From: CAZZDA01 sp964652585
Lineage (GTDB): Bacteria > Patescibacteriota > Patescibacteriia > UBA1544
Assembly: GCA_964652585.1 (NCBI GenBank)
Contig: CAZZDA010000001.1
Coordinates: 1-56,859, forward strand
Reading direction: 5' to 3'
DNA length: 56,859 nucleotides
Below are positions 7,738 through 16,116 of the stretch, in pieces (position 1 is the stretch's first letter; every line of letters begins with the position of its first letter). The notes under the pieces are model-generated. The model worked only from the letters and a program-made list of their open reading frames with translations. It did not search any database and was not told where the DNA came from. The position numbers and the translations under genes were made by a program.

Positions 7738-7844
7738 AGCAATCTTAAAACTTGGAACTTAAAACATGAAACATGCTCTTTAAATCTTTATATTCTTGCA
7801 TTTTTATATTCATATCATTCCGACTGCAATGAAATAATATTTTT

Positions 7845-10685
7845 TTATTTCTTGTCATTTTGCCCTGCCATCCACTCTACCACCGCATTTAAATCTGAAT
7901 CGCCATCTTTTCCTTTTGATTCCAAATATCCTTGTAGCGCCAAAGTGTCGTCACCCATCGCATCTAAATTTGCACGAAGATTTCCCATATTACCCGCTAA
8001 CTTGCGTAATCCCTCGCTCTGATTCTGTTTACCCAGCTTGCCCATAGCAAGCGACAACGGTGCGAGCAATTTTTTCAGCATGTACAACTGATTGACTGAA
8101 AAATATTGACCTCCTGCCATTTGAACCCTTGATGTCGGTACGCTTGGCGTATCGCCACGCGCTTCACCGCCTTGCATAACCGCGTTAATTTGTTCCTCAT
8201 TGACTTCCCGAATATCATTTTCAATATTGACCTCCGCTGATAAATCACCAGTATTTTGACGAGCTTCAACCTGCTGTACCATAGCATCAGCATCACTTGC
8301 TGCCTTCTCATACGCACGCATTTTGGTAACATGTCCGCCGGAATCATCCTTATCAACAATCGCCTGTGTTACCTCATCGGTCTTGGAATACAATTTCTCA
8401 TGATTAATATAATGTGCAATACGCTCCGCCTGATTATTTTCATCTGTCGCACCCGCACCGTGCGCGCGTTCATGCGTAAGCGTTTTTATCACGTCGCGCA
8501 TACCATAATTTTCAATCTTGCCACCAGCGCCGCGCCGCGTATCATACCCAACCGCTCCTGAATTCACCAGCTCCATTTTTTGTCCGCCGCTGGCGGTAAT
8601 ACTGTCTATCCTGTCTTTCGCTCTTCTTATACGTTCCAGTTTTTGTTCTTGCGCTCGTGATTGTTTACCTACTCCGCTTCCTAGAGCATCAATTTTTCTC
8701 TTGAGAGCTTTGGAAAGTGATTCCGCGACACCCTTAAATTGATCGCTTGAAATTGGAACACCTTTGGTACGACTATAATCGGATCCGTCTTTCGGCGCGT
8801 TGGCTTGCTGCAAAGCGTCTTTAAAATCCTCGTCGTCAAAATCCATCGCAATCGTGCTCCCTTTTCCGTGACCCGCAGAAATTTCTCCTTTTCCCCGCGG
8901 TAAATCATGTTCATCAGGCGTCGCCATCCTCGCCGCTCCTTCGGAAGGAAAATTTGGAAATTGTTTTTCCCATCTTTCTTCAGCCTTTTCTCGCTCTGTC
9001 TGAGGTTCTATCTTTTTAGTATTTTTATTCGTATCACTAAAACCCCTACCTGCACCAACCGACGAACGCATATATTTCATAGCATCAATAAAATCAGAAT
9101 CTTTATACCCTTTTGACAATGCTTCCGCACTTCCCGCTTGCAACTCTTCGACAGTCACTTGCCTGTCTTTATTTTCCGGTTTTTTATTATATGTGCCCAA
9201 CGCACTCTCGGCATATTTCATTGCTTCCGAACGAGTTGGCGCACCCTCCTCTTTAAACATTTCCGCACGACGTAATTCTGCTTTTTTTCGAGCAGCTTCA
9301 GCAAATGCTTTTACTTTATCTTTCGGATTTCCAATAAATTTCCTTGTCTTTGCAATTGCCTCTCTGTCTATTTGTTGCTCCCTATTATGTCGCTCATTCA
9401 ATCCAAATCCTTTGCCTATACCTGATCGAGTAAACGTACCTTTTCCAGATTTCCAACCTGCTTTTGTCCAGCCTGCAGCCTTCCTACCCCCAAGTATTCC
9501 TGCACCTGCCGCCACTCCAGCAAGCGCCACACCACCGGTTGCCGCGCCAGCAGCCGTAAGCGCAACTTTTCCTTTATGTCGTCCCGCAAACTGCTGCACT
9601 CGAGTACTTGCTTGTCGTAACGGCTTCATTCCACTACTATAAATTGCTCCTGCATATTTTGAGGCTGCGCCGCCAAGTTGCTGGGTAACCGCTATAGCTC
9701 CTATAAGAAAACCGAGGAACATAATATACGGTACGATATTATCCGCACAGGTAATAGCAGTATCTAACGCGCAAAGCACTTCACTTGAACCCTCACCACT
9801 AACAGCATTTATTTTATCTGTCAAATTAGTTTTTGTTGTCTGCATGGTAGAAAGCGCTAACCACACAAAAAACACCAATATTGGACCACTTACCACATAT
9901 TGAGTAAAGCCACTCCACCATTGAGCAGCATATTTTTGACCGCCGGGAAATACCTGCAACAAGTATGCAAAAGGCGAGAGCACGGCGTATATCCAAAGCA
10001 TTACAATACGAAAGACAATCACTACAACCAGTATTGCCATCACTAACATTGTTAAAAACATGGCAAAGCTGGCAAAAAGACTTGCAACCACAAGATTAAA
10101 CCATTGAGCACCATCTGATTTTTTAGTAGCTGCAGAAAAGCTCGCATATTCTTTAATGGCAAAAAGATTTACAAAATTTCCTGCCCCATTCACATCTCTT
10201 ATAGCATTTGCAAACGTCAACATTACTACTTGTCCTAAATCTATAAGGAATCCCGTAATACTTAAACTAAAATAAATAAGCACTGTCATGATCATAAGCT
10301 TCGGCAATGTTCGCCGCCAGTGATACGATTCTATATGTAATACCGTTGAAATCGCAATAACTAACAATATCACCACAAAAAACATCATGCAGAGCTGTCG
10401 TACGATGTAAAATCCAGTAAGAACAATATCCTCATTAACAAAGTTGTTGTATTGAGCTAAAGAAATAAAAGCATTAATAAGCAAACTGGTCAGCGAGCCC
10501 ATTAATTTAATAAATATGCTGGCTAACTCTCCAGTAACAGTATAGACAAAGTCGGGAGTACCGGCAGACGATATATGTATATAACCAAAAACACCAGCGA
10601 GTAATATAAAAAACAATACTACCAACAAGAATGGTTGCCTCCTATAAATTGAGATGGGGTGTATTTTGTTTATACGCAATACCAC
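7845..10685 (-). CDS. VirB6/TrbL-like multi-spanning protein with a long tail containing an HExxH motif
   Basis: 946 residues. The first ~340 residues hold a signal-anchor (about 18-38) and several membrane helices in the VirB6/TrbL style, ending with an Ala/Gly-rich helix pair (about 370-405). The remaining ~540 residues are hydrophilic, Lys/Glu/Ala-rich, and contain THERAHGAG near residues 734-742, followed within 20 residues by AERIAHYINHE. HExxH plus a downstream glutamate is the gluzincin metallopeptidase arrangement, so a zinc-peptidase-like domain in the tail is possible but unproven. VirB6 proteins form the inner-membrane channel. The gene is the second of the secretion operon, 27 bp after the coiled-coil protein gene. 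Confidence 0.85.
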   Translation of the reverse strand: MVLRINKIHPISIYRRQPFLLVVLFFILLAGVFGYIHISSAGTPDFVYTVTGELASIFIKLMGSLTSLLINAFISLAQYNNFVNEDIVLTGFYIVRQLCMMFFVVILLVIAISTVLHIESYHWRRTLPKLMIMTVLIYFSLSITGFLIDLGQVVMLTFANAIRDVNGAGNFVNLFAIKEYASFSAATKKSDGAQWFNLVVASLFASFAMFLTMLVMAILVVVIVFRIVMLWIYAVLSPFAYLLQVFPGGQKYAAQWWSGFTQYVVSGPILVFFVWLALSTMQTTKTNLTDKINAVSGEGSSEVLCALDTAITCADNIVPYIMFLGFLIGAIAVTQQLGGAASKYAGAIYSSGMKPLRQASTRVQQFAGRHKGKVALTAAGAATGGVALAGVAAGAGILGGRKAAGWTKAGWKSGKGTFTRSGIGKGFGLNERHNREQQIDREAIAKTRKFIGNPKDKVKAFAEAARKKAELRRAEMFKEEGAPTRSEAMKYAESALGTYNKKPENKDRQVTVEELQAGSAEALSKGYKDSDFIDAMKYMRSSVGAGRGFSDTNKNTKKIEPQTEREKAEERWEKQFPNFPSEGAARMATPDEHDLPRGKGEISAGHGKGSTIAMDFDDEDFKDALQQANAPKDGSDYSRTKGVPISSDQFKGVAESLSKALKRKIDALGSGVGKQSRAQEQKLERIRRAKDRIDSITASGGQKMELVNSGAVGYDTRRGAGGKIENYGMRDVIKTLTHERAHGAGATDENNQAERIAHYINHEKLYSKTDEVTQAIVDKDDSGGHVTKMRAYEKAASDADAMVQQVEARQNTGDLSAEVNIENDIREVNEEQINAVMQGGEARGDTPSVPTSRVQMAGGQYFSVNQLYMLKKLLAPLSLAMGKLGKQNQSEGLRKLAGNMGNLRANLDAMGDDTLALQGYLESKGKDGDSDLNAVVEWMAGQNDKK

Positions 10686-10712
10686 AGCGCTAAATGTATA
10701 AAAACAATATAT

Positions 10713-11231
10713 TTACTCTGGACACTCCAGAATACTAACAACTTCTACCAAAAAATCATGTACTACATCGCCACTACATACATAGGTAGCAGTTAGTGTT
10801 AAAAGAAGTTGTACAACAATACCTATAATGAAAGAAAGGAGTGATAGTATAAGTATGATTTTCAATACTTTTTTCCACAAAACCTTTTTTACCACTGTTT
10901 TTGTAGACTGTTTTATTTTTTGTTTTACAACTTGTTGAGCTTTTTTTTTCACCTGTTCTTGCAATCTTTGACTTACCCTATCCTGTTGCATCACTGCCTC
11001 TGCCTGCCTTTGTTGTTGCTCTGTTTCCAGTGCTTGCTGCTGTGCTACCGCCTCTTGCTCCGCCTGTACTTGCTGTTCTTGTTTTGCAATTTCCTGCTGA
11101 TGCCGTATTTTTTGAATAGACGGTCCTTCATTTCCTTCCAAACTTCCTGCGAGTTTTGCTCGCTGTCGTGCAAAAGCAAAATCCTTTGCATACACTCCCT
11201 CTTGTTCTTGTTGTTCGGTTTCTTGCGACAT
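10713..11231 (-). CDS. Coiled-coil protein with C-terminal membrane anchor
   Basis: 172 residues. Residues about 45-105 are an almost uninterrupted Gln/Glu/Ala coiled coil, followed by a Lys-rich segment and one strong membrane helix (about 122-147), with a short tail containing two cysteines that would lie outside. This is the first gene of the secretion operon. I do not recognise a family; a scaffold or tail-anchored assembly factor would fit. The ~160-bp leader between the palindrome at 11415-11454 and its ATG contains another -10/-35-like pair (TTGTTT, 17 bp, TAAAAT; near 11260-11290). Confidence 0.75.
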   Translation of the reverse strand: MSQETEQQEQEGVYAKDFAFARQRAKLAGSLEGNEGPSIQKIRHQQEIAKQEQQVQAEQEAVAQQQALETEQQQRQAEAVMQQDRVSQRLQEQVKKKAQQVVKQKIKQSTKTVVKKVLWKKVLKIILILSLLSFIIGIVVQLLLTLTATYVCSGDVVHDFLVEVVSILECPE

Positions 11232-11398
11232 TAATTAAATCATATTTATGCATCCCACGACTTATATTTTACCACAAAACACCCCTTCAAACAAAATCCA
11301 ACTGTGCACAACTATTTAGCAAGACAATAAACATGAAAGTCCTTGAAATTCCTACCCTCGATCCAATAACCGAACCAACAACCTAGCTTTTTTATACA

Positions 11399-11454
11399 TC
11401 TATACCCTCACTAACATACGACTTAATAATGCGCCCGCATATTTAAGTCGTATG
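11399..11454 (-). promoter_or_regulatory. 40-bp palindrome (operator candidate) and -10-like box facing the secretion operon
   Basis: 11415-11454 is a palindrome with 11-bp perfect outer arms (catacgactta/taagtcgtatg) and a co-centred core atgcg-cc-cgcat; only two position pairs and the central pair fail. Exactly 10 bp further on the minus strand is TATAGA (11399-11404), a -10-like box directed at the first gene of the secretion operon. No good -35 is seen at 17 bp; the palindrome occupies that place. The sister site is at 12105-12144. Confidence 0.65.
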
Positions 11455-11494
11455 AACACTTTCTAACATTTCTATAAAACCACCACCTCTTATT

Positions 11495-12079
11495 CTAAAG
11501 CTTAAACTTTCCTTTAAAATCTCTATCATACTCTACTTTTTGTGCAGTAATATAGAGTACACGCTTCCCGATATGGAAGTCAGCTTTGAGCATTGTAATC
11601 ACATCCTCGCACGGATAGGGATAGATCCATACGCTGTGCTGCAACCGAACAAATCCAAGATTGATTAAGTTGCCCCTTATTTGGTTGCGCAATACACGCC
11701 TATCTTCCGGTATATCAAAAATGATAATGCGCCACTTGCCGTCCCATTTTTTTGGTTTTTTAATACTTCTCTCACCACACTTGTATTGTTCAAGACGCTT
11801 CTTACCTTTTTCGGTTAAATACAGGAACTTTTTGCCATGCTGTGTTTTAAAGCTTATATACCCTTTGCGTTGAAGTTTTGAGATGATGTCGTTGATGTAT
11901 TTTTTTGGATAATACCTTTTCATACGCATCAATTTTTCATACTCTTTTACCGCAATGGCAACACCGGGAAGAATTGCAAGAACTGCCGGAATGGCTGTGA
12001 CAGCAATTACTCCAAGAACTATTTTTTCAATGGGAATTCGTTGCGTCTCTTTTTTTTGTTTTAAGGCAGTATATGACAT
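11495..12079 (-). CDS. PaaX/Cas2-like winged-helix regulator
   Basis: 194 residues from ATG 12079. An N-terminal membrane-like or hydrophobic helix (VLGVIAVTAIPAVLAILPG, about 17-35) is followed by a winged-helix segment (about 45-100, with KLQRKGYISFKTQHGKK and a tyrosine wing) and a C-terminal ferredoxin-fold segment starting WRIIIFDIPEDRR, the signature shared by PaaX C-terminal domains and Cas2. Such fusions are common in Patescibacteria outside CRISPR loci, and no CRISPR array is present. The frame also opens at ATG 12130 inside a palindrome, which I reject because a -10 box (TATACT, 12089-12094) lies between. With that box the mRNA would be nearly leaderless. Confidence 0.85.
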   Translation of the reverse strand: MSYTALKQKKETQRIPIEKIVLGVIAVTAIPAVLAILPGVAIAVKEYEKLMRMKRYYPKKYINDIISKLQRKGYISFKTQHGKKFLYLTEKGKKRLEQYKCGERSIKKPKKWDGKWRIIIFDIPEDRRVLRNQIRGNLINLGFVRLQHSVWIYPYPCEDVITMLKADFHIGKRVLYITAQKVEYDRDFKGKFKL

Positions 12080-12088
12080 AGAAGAAAA

Positions 12089-12144
12089 AGTATAGCTATA
12101 TCCTAGACTGACTCTTTTATGCGGGCGCATATATTAGTCAGTCT
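12089..12144 (-). promoter_or_regulatory. 40-bp palindrome (operator candidate) and -10 box of the PaaX/Cas2-like gene
   Basis: 12105-12144 is a palindrome with 9-bp outer arms (agactgact/agtcagtct) and a co-centred core atgcg-gg-cgcat, the reverse complement of the core at 11415-11454. GACT occurs at the same distance from the centre in both sites. Ten bp after the palindrome on the minus strand lies TATACT (12089-12094), about 9 bp before ATG 12079. The matching architecture at both sites suggests autoregulation plus control of the secretion operon. Confidence 0.65.
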
Positions 12145-12347
12145 TGTGTGTTATAGTATAGCACAGAGCAGCCACATACAAAACAGTTTGTGTTGCGTAA
12201 TCAACTGTCTGGTAACAAAGACTTCCAGAAAACAAGTCGCATATGAGTCATAAGTATGATACATAATTATTTTTTCCAATAGCTATTACATCATCCTTAA
12301 TCACCTACACTTTGGTAAAGACCGATGGAAAAGCGAGTTTTATAAAT

Positions 12348-12372
12348 AAAAAAACCGCTGTGAGAGCGGCTT
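12348..12372 (-). terminator. Rho-independent terminator after the DUF6580 gene
   Basis: On the minus strand gccgct-ctcac-agcggt is followed by a run of eight T. It closes the putative cobalamin locus. The 12145-12347 spacer before the regulator gene shows no gene. Confidence 0.8.
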
Positions 12373-12410
12373 TATTGCTAGAACATATCTTTACCATTTT
12401 TTACTTTGTT

Positions 12411-12938
12411 TCAGGCAACACTTTCTTGCAGTCGCTTATACAAGAATGCTCTTTCTACAACCCATACCGCGCCTAATAATACACTCACATAAAACACGTC
12501 TCCCATTAAGGTGTATTTAAAAAATGGCAGCGCAAGCGTGTATGCCGCCAACAACCCTGTAAATGTATGCGGGTACCATGAGGAAAGCGCCCATACAGCA
12601 AAATTTGTTATCAAGAAGAATTGCAGTGATCCGGAAAGCGTTAAAGTTGCTGTTGGTAAAAAACCGCTACGCTTTCGCAAAAATATGCCGAAGCAGGCAT
12701 AAACAGTGATACTTGCATACACAACTACCATAAGTTTCCAGTTATAAAATCCAAGAAATATATCACTCACTAACAAAGCAAATATAGGTACTATGATTGC
12801 CCATTTTTTTGGTAAATATTTACCGGCAAGCAAACCTACAGCGCCAAGCGGTGTAAAATTCCAAGGATGAGGAATAAGACGCGATACTGCAGCAGCAAAA
12901 ATAAATAATATAATAAAGAAAAAATATTTTTTATGCAT
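12411..12938 (-). CDS. DUF6580 family multi-spanning membrane protein (putative transporter)
   Basis: 175 residues with about five membrane helices. The conserved opening after the first helix, SRLIPHPWNFTPLGAVGLLAG, and the segment SDIFLGFYNW are features I associate with DUF6580, a family resembling small-molecule S-components. It is the last gene after two DUF4430 proteins that resemble cobalamin-binding intrinsic factor, so vitamin B12 uptake is a reasonable inference, not shown by the sequence. A terminator follows. No Shine-Dalgarno site is evident. Confidence 0.75.
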   Translation of the reverse strand: MHKKYFFFIILFIFAAAVSRLIPHPWNFTPLGAVGLLAGKYLPKKWAIIVPIFALLVSDIFLGFYNWKLMVVVYASITVYACFGIFLRKRSGFLPTATLTLSGSLQFFLITNFAVWALSSWYPHTFTGLLAAYTLALPFFKYTLMGDVFYVSVLLGAVWVVERAFLYKRLQESVA

Positions 12939-12960
12939 AGATATTTCTGTGAATATATAT

Positions 12961-13044
12961 ACTTTTTCTCCTCAACATCGGGTATACTCCCGTCTCCGCC
13001 AGCTGGCAGATCCTCCTCGACACCCGATGTTTTCCCGAAAAAGT
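12961..13044. repeat. Palindromic element, CTCAACATCGGGTG family, intergenic
   Basis: 84 bp with ends actttttc/gaaaaagt and internal arms caacatcgggt/acccgatgttt plus tcctcctcga. It starts at the stop codon of the DUF4430 gene and precedes the DUF6580 gene. In RNA it would form a long hairpin inside the transcript. Confidence 0.8.
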
Positions 13045-13505
13045 TAAAATTGATTTTTAGTAAATTTCCACAATATAGTATCTCCCGGTTGTACGAGATA
13101 CGCACTTGCACCTATTTCCGCATATATTCCATTCACCCAATACTGCCAATATGTTGTACCACTATTTGCAACACCACCAATAGATTCTATAAACACGCCC
13201 ATTCCTTCATATTCCCGGTAGTCAACCGAAATATTTTCCTCTTGCAATGTTCTCTGAAGCACCTTCCATAACGTTTCATTTTCTTCAAAGGCAGTATGGG
13301 GAAAAGTTTGCAGCTCATCATTCCCAAAGTCAATCAGAAAATGTACAACAGATATTTTTTCGCCTTCTGTTTGTATAACAGATGAAGCATCAAAGACCGG
13401 AGCAGGCGCTACAACACTCCTCCCAAGCAAAAGACCCGAAGCAAAAAAAATAAGTGCGATGATAATTGTGTGGAGATGTTTCATATTTTTTCCTTCATTC
13501 CTCAT
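13044..13505 (-). CDS. Secreted DUF4430 protein (cobalamin-binding beta-domain-like)
   Basis: 153 residues with a signal-anchor/signal peptide (about 9-28, from MKHLHTIIIALIFFASGLLL) and then one DUF4430 domain, recognisable by GTTYWQYWVNGIYAEIGAS and the closing PGDTILWKF. DUF4430 corresponds to the C-terminal beta-domain of transcobalamin and intrinsic factor. The start could be ATG 13505 or ATG 13487 (MKHLH); the second gives the cleaner signal peptide. The upstream paralogue at 14201 carries the same domain fused to an alpha/alpha barrel. A palindromic repeat begins at the stop codon. Confidence 0.82.
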   Translation of the reverse strand: MRNEGKNMKHLHTIIIALIFFASGLLLGRSVVAPAPVFDASSVIQTEGEKISVVHFLIDFGNDELQTFPHTAFEENETLWKVLQRTLQEENISVDYREYEGMGVFIESIGGVANSGTTYWQYWVNGIYAEIGASAYLVQPGDTILWKFTKNQF

Positions 13506-13525
13506 TCATTATTCCTTATTCAATT

Positions 13526-14098
13526 TTATCGTTTCCACCATCTTTTCTTTCGCGCATGCAGCACGTGCCCCAGTCTATTCATCAAACTTTTTCTCCTTTG
13601 TGTTCGCATATACCATAGCACACCTAGCCCGCCAACCGCAATCAGTACAAAGATGTTTATAAGGATATTGCGCAACAAGAGTAATTTTTCAAGAGGCGCT
13701 CCACTTACCGTCACGCGCAGCGGTACCTTAAGACCCGATCCCGCATTAAAACTTTTCTTATCCAATGGATAGCCCACCACTGAAAGCATTGTAGTAAAAA
13801 TCCCTTCTTTTTTCGGATTCACCAATACACGTACGCGCTTTTTTTCTCCAGCCTCTAAACGTATCTCTCTCTGTTGCACACCTATCCAGTCAGTTAACTC
13901 ATCTGCCGAAACGATGTAGATGCCCGGTTCTTGCGCAGTATTTGTTATAGTGAGCTCTGTTAACACCTTACCTCCTTTTTGTGCTGACACATTGATCACA
14001 GCAGGCGAAACACCAACACCTATCGCAAATACTGCGGTATTTGCGATAAGGACAGCGGCAATTACTATAACTATAACCAATACTGTTTTATGGTACAT
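13526..14098 (-). CDS. Secreted, C-terminally anchored Ig-like protein
   Basis: 190 residues: signal peptide (about 5-26), a beta-rich region (about 28-130, with VSPAVINVSAQKGG and LEAGEKKRVRVLV, typical of DUF916/pilus-chaperone-like or NPCBM-type Ig folds), a membrane helix (about 145-163) and a strongly basic tail (QRRKS to KKRWWKR) that would remain in the cytoplasm. I infer an envelope scaffold for the neighbouring extracellular cobalamin-type proteins. It lies 20 bp upstream of the DUF4430 gene in the same transcript. Confidence 0.72.
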   Translation of the reverse strand: MYHKTVLVIVIVIAAVLIANTAVFAIGVGVSPAVINVSAQKGGKVLTELTITNTAQEPGIYIVSADELTDWIGVQQREIRLEAGEKKRVRVLVNPKKEGIFTTMLSVVGYPLDKKSFNAGSGLKVPLRVTVSGAPLEKLLLLRNILINIFVLIAVGGLGVLWYMRTQRRKSLMNRLGHVLHARKKRWWKR

Positions 14099-14115
14099 AC
14101 ATATTACTGTGTCAT

Positions 14116-14190
14116 ACTTTTTCTCCTCAACATCGGGTGTACTTCCGTCGCTTCACTCCTACTCGACACCCGATGTTTTCCCAAAAAAGT
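14116..14190. repeat. Palindromic element, CTCAACATCGGGTG family, intergenic
   Basis: 75 bp with ends actttttctcctc and aaaaaagt, and internal arms aacatcgggtgt/acacccgatgtt. It lies between the intrinsic-factor-like gene and the Ig-like gene, so the operon has a large hairpin between its first and second genes. Confidence 0.8.
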
Positions 14191-14200
14191 GCCTAGTTGT

Positions 14201-16000
14201 TTATTCTATTCCCGTTCCCCAAAAAATGAGTGTACCGTTTTTTTCGCCATAACTTGTATAGTCGTCCGGTACAGGTAAAGATACCACAACAACTTCCTCT
14301 TCTGATTTTTGAATATGTGTTTCGTAGAGCGGCCACAATTGGCTTGCGACATACAAAGCATCGGTAAATATCTCATTACCTTCTACGATACTTTCAATAT
14401 ACAGATCGCTCGTACCCGTATTGGTAAGTGTCAGATCAACCATGCCTTTTTCACCGGGTTTGAGCGCTCCGAAATGTACCTGTCCGCCTGACACCGTAAA
14501 AGCAAGCTCCGGAGCATGAGCGCCGCCATCATCACCGCCACCAACAATATCTACCTTCAAATCAACTTCTTGCGATACGCCGCCGATAACAACCTCCACC
14601 GTGTTACTGCGAATATGCCCCGCTTTTTCCGCCCATATCTGCCACTTAGGTGTCAGACACCTAAGTGGAAATTTGCCGTATTCGTCGGTTGCTGCAGTTG
14701 TCGTGTCGTTACCACAATATACAGTTGCGCCTTCAAGCGGTTGCCATGCAGCAGGGTCGCCTGTCAACGCCTCTACGATAACCATCACTTCTTCTTGTTC
14801 TTGAATATGTGTTTTATCTACCGTAAGTCTCGTAAGTATCGTATTCCCCCAGGTGCCATACGCCCACAATACCTCATCTCCTGTTTGAAGCGTGTAATCC
14901 GCGGCACCAACCGAAGGGCTTTGCCAATTTACCCAATACATCCAGCCTGCAGATCCTTCTGCCATATCACTGCCAATAGTTTTGAGATAGGGGCCAAATG
15001 AAGTATCTTCAATCACATACGTAAAGCCGCATAGATCTGCCGCGTTTCGCACGACCTCAAGCGCTGTGGTTCCCGAAATATTCTTATCGCAGACCGTTTC
15101 CGTACTTCCTTCAATACGTACCTGAAATTGCTGTTCTTCCGCATTTTCCACATACGCTAAAGGAAAGCTTTTGCCGGTTAGTGCGACTACCGCGTGTGCT
15201 GTAATATTTGTATAAATATTTCCATCAGATATTGTCCAAAGATATCCTCCATTTTCTTGCTGTAAAGACTCAAGATGACTTTTTGGCGTTGCACCTCCGT
15301 CAACAACCCACTCATCTAGTGATGTACCAAGCTTATTGAATGCCCACAATACCCACGCGTCAGACCCGCCATCTGACTCGCTTCCAACGCTATAAGGAAA
15401 GCCGCCGTCAGAGTTTTGAACAGACTTCAAATAGATGAGAGCATTTTGTATGACTGCATCGTCTTGAGCAATACCCGCTTCTACCAAAGAAACAACAGCG
15501 GCTGCGGTGTCATTGGTATCACTGTCCGAACCAACCGCGTAGCCCCAACCACCATCAACATTCTGATTTTGGAGAATAAAATTTTTGCTCTGCTGCACTA
15601 CTTGCGCGCCAACCGTATAGCCTGCGGATCTTAATGCTAAAATTCCCCAGATATCATCATTTAAAAGATCCGCGCTTCCCAGTTGCGTGCCGTCATACAA
15701 TCCCGCCAATCCGTCAACCAAATCCGTACTCGCAAAAGTACGCGGATTTTCACCAACTGCAACTATTGCCAAAATACGCTTTGCATAGTCGGTTGCCGTT
15801 GTTCCCGAAAATTCTTGCAAATATGTTATATCGCCGACATCAGAGCCAGCTGCAACCAAGGCTTGTGTTATCCATTCGTCAGCAGACTGAGCTTGTAAAT
15901 ACGTTACGGCTTCCGGAATTCCCGCGGAAACAAAAGAGAAAGTAAAAAAGAGAAGTATACTAGGAAAAATAAAAAATGCGATAAATTTTTTATAAGACAT
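14201..16000 (-). CDS. Intrinsic-factor-like secreted protein: alpha/alpha barrel repeats plus DUF4430
   Basis: About 599 residues. A signal peptide (MSYKKFIAFFIFPSILLF and on) precedes prenyltransferase/squalene-cyclase-like repeats (DGGWGYA, DGGFPYS, NGGYLW motifs, about 60-280), then a DUF4430 domain (GWMYWVNW, TGDEVLWAYG, about 290-390), an Ig-like region with a Cys pair, and a beta domain (TLTNTGTSDLYIE). Alpha-barrel plus DUF4430-type beta-domain is the architecture of intrinsic factor and transcobalamin, so extracellular corrinoid binding is a solid prediction. I use ATG 16000 because ATG 16012 lies in a repeat. A small palindrome (14642-14668) is translated in frame. Confidence 0.85.
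   Translation of the reverse strand: MSYKKFIAFFIFPSILLFFTFSFVSAGIPEAVTYLQAQSADEWITQALVAAGSDVGDITYLQEFSGTTATDYAKRILAIVAVGENPRTFASTDLVDGLAGLYDGTQLGSADLLNDDIWGILALRSAGYTVGAQVVQQSKNFILQNQNVDGGWGYAVGSDSDTNDTAAAVVSLVEAGIAQDDAVIQNALIYLKSVQNSDGGFPYSVGSESDGGSDAWVLWAFNKLGTSLDEWVVDGGATPKSHLESLQQENGGYLWTISDGNIYTNITAHAVVALTGKSFPLAYVENAEEQQFQVRIEGSTETVCDKNISGTTALEVVRNAADLCGFTYVIEDTSFGPYLKTIGSDMAEGSAGWMYWVNWQSPSVGAADYTLQTGDEVLWAYGTWGNTILTRLTVDKTHIQEQEEVMVIVEALTGDPAAWQPLEGATVYCGNDTTTAATDEYGKFPLRCLTPKWQIWAEKAGHIRSNTVEVVIGGVSQEVDLKVDIVGGGDDGGAHAPELAFTVSGGQVHFGALKPGEKGMVDLTLTNTGTSDLYIESIVEGNEIFTDALYVASQLWPLYETHIQKSEEEVVVVSLPVPDDYTSYGEKNGTLIFWGTGIE
14642..14668. repeat. Perfect small palindrome inside the intrinsic-factor-like gene
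   Basis: ccacttaggtgtc-a-gacacctaagtgg has 13-bp perfect arms with a single central base. The sequence aggtgtc/gacacct recurs at 28671-28693 in ksgA and, extended, at 32089-32143. Confidence 0.75.
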
Positions 16001-16007
16001 ATATATT

Positions 16008-16077
16008 GTCATTCCCGCGAAGGCGGGAATCTATGATATGAGTATTTATATGGATTCCCGCCTTCGCGGGAATGACA
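16008..16077. repeat. Pair of inverted ATTCCCGC/GCGGGAAT repeats
   Basis: gtcattcccgcgaaggcggg and ggattcccgccttcgcggg are two copies of a 26-bp palindrome facing each other across 20 bp. The core resembles the dRS3 repeat known from Neisseria. Further copies are at 26987-27124. Confidence 0.85.
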
Positions 16078-16083
16078 GAGAAA

Positions 16084-16116
16084 ACAAAAAACCTTCTACT
16101 TGCGTGAAGAAGAAGG
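16084..16116 (-). terminator. Intrinsic terminator between the leader RNA and the intrinsic-factor-like gene
   Basis: On the minus strand ccttct-t-ctt-cacgc-aag-t-agaagg is followed by six T. It stands downstream of the structured region 16117-16340 and upstream of the gene start at 16000, the position of a regulated terminator. Confidence 0.7.

Noticed and set aside
11495..12079. CRISPR-Cas locus because of the Cas2-like domain
   Set aside because: No repeat-spacer array and no cas1 or effector gene is present; the winged-helix part points to a PaaX-type regulator.
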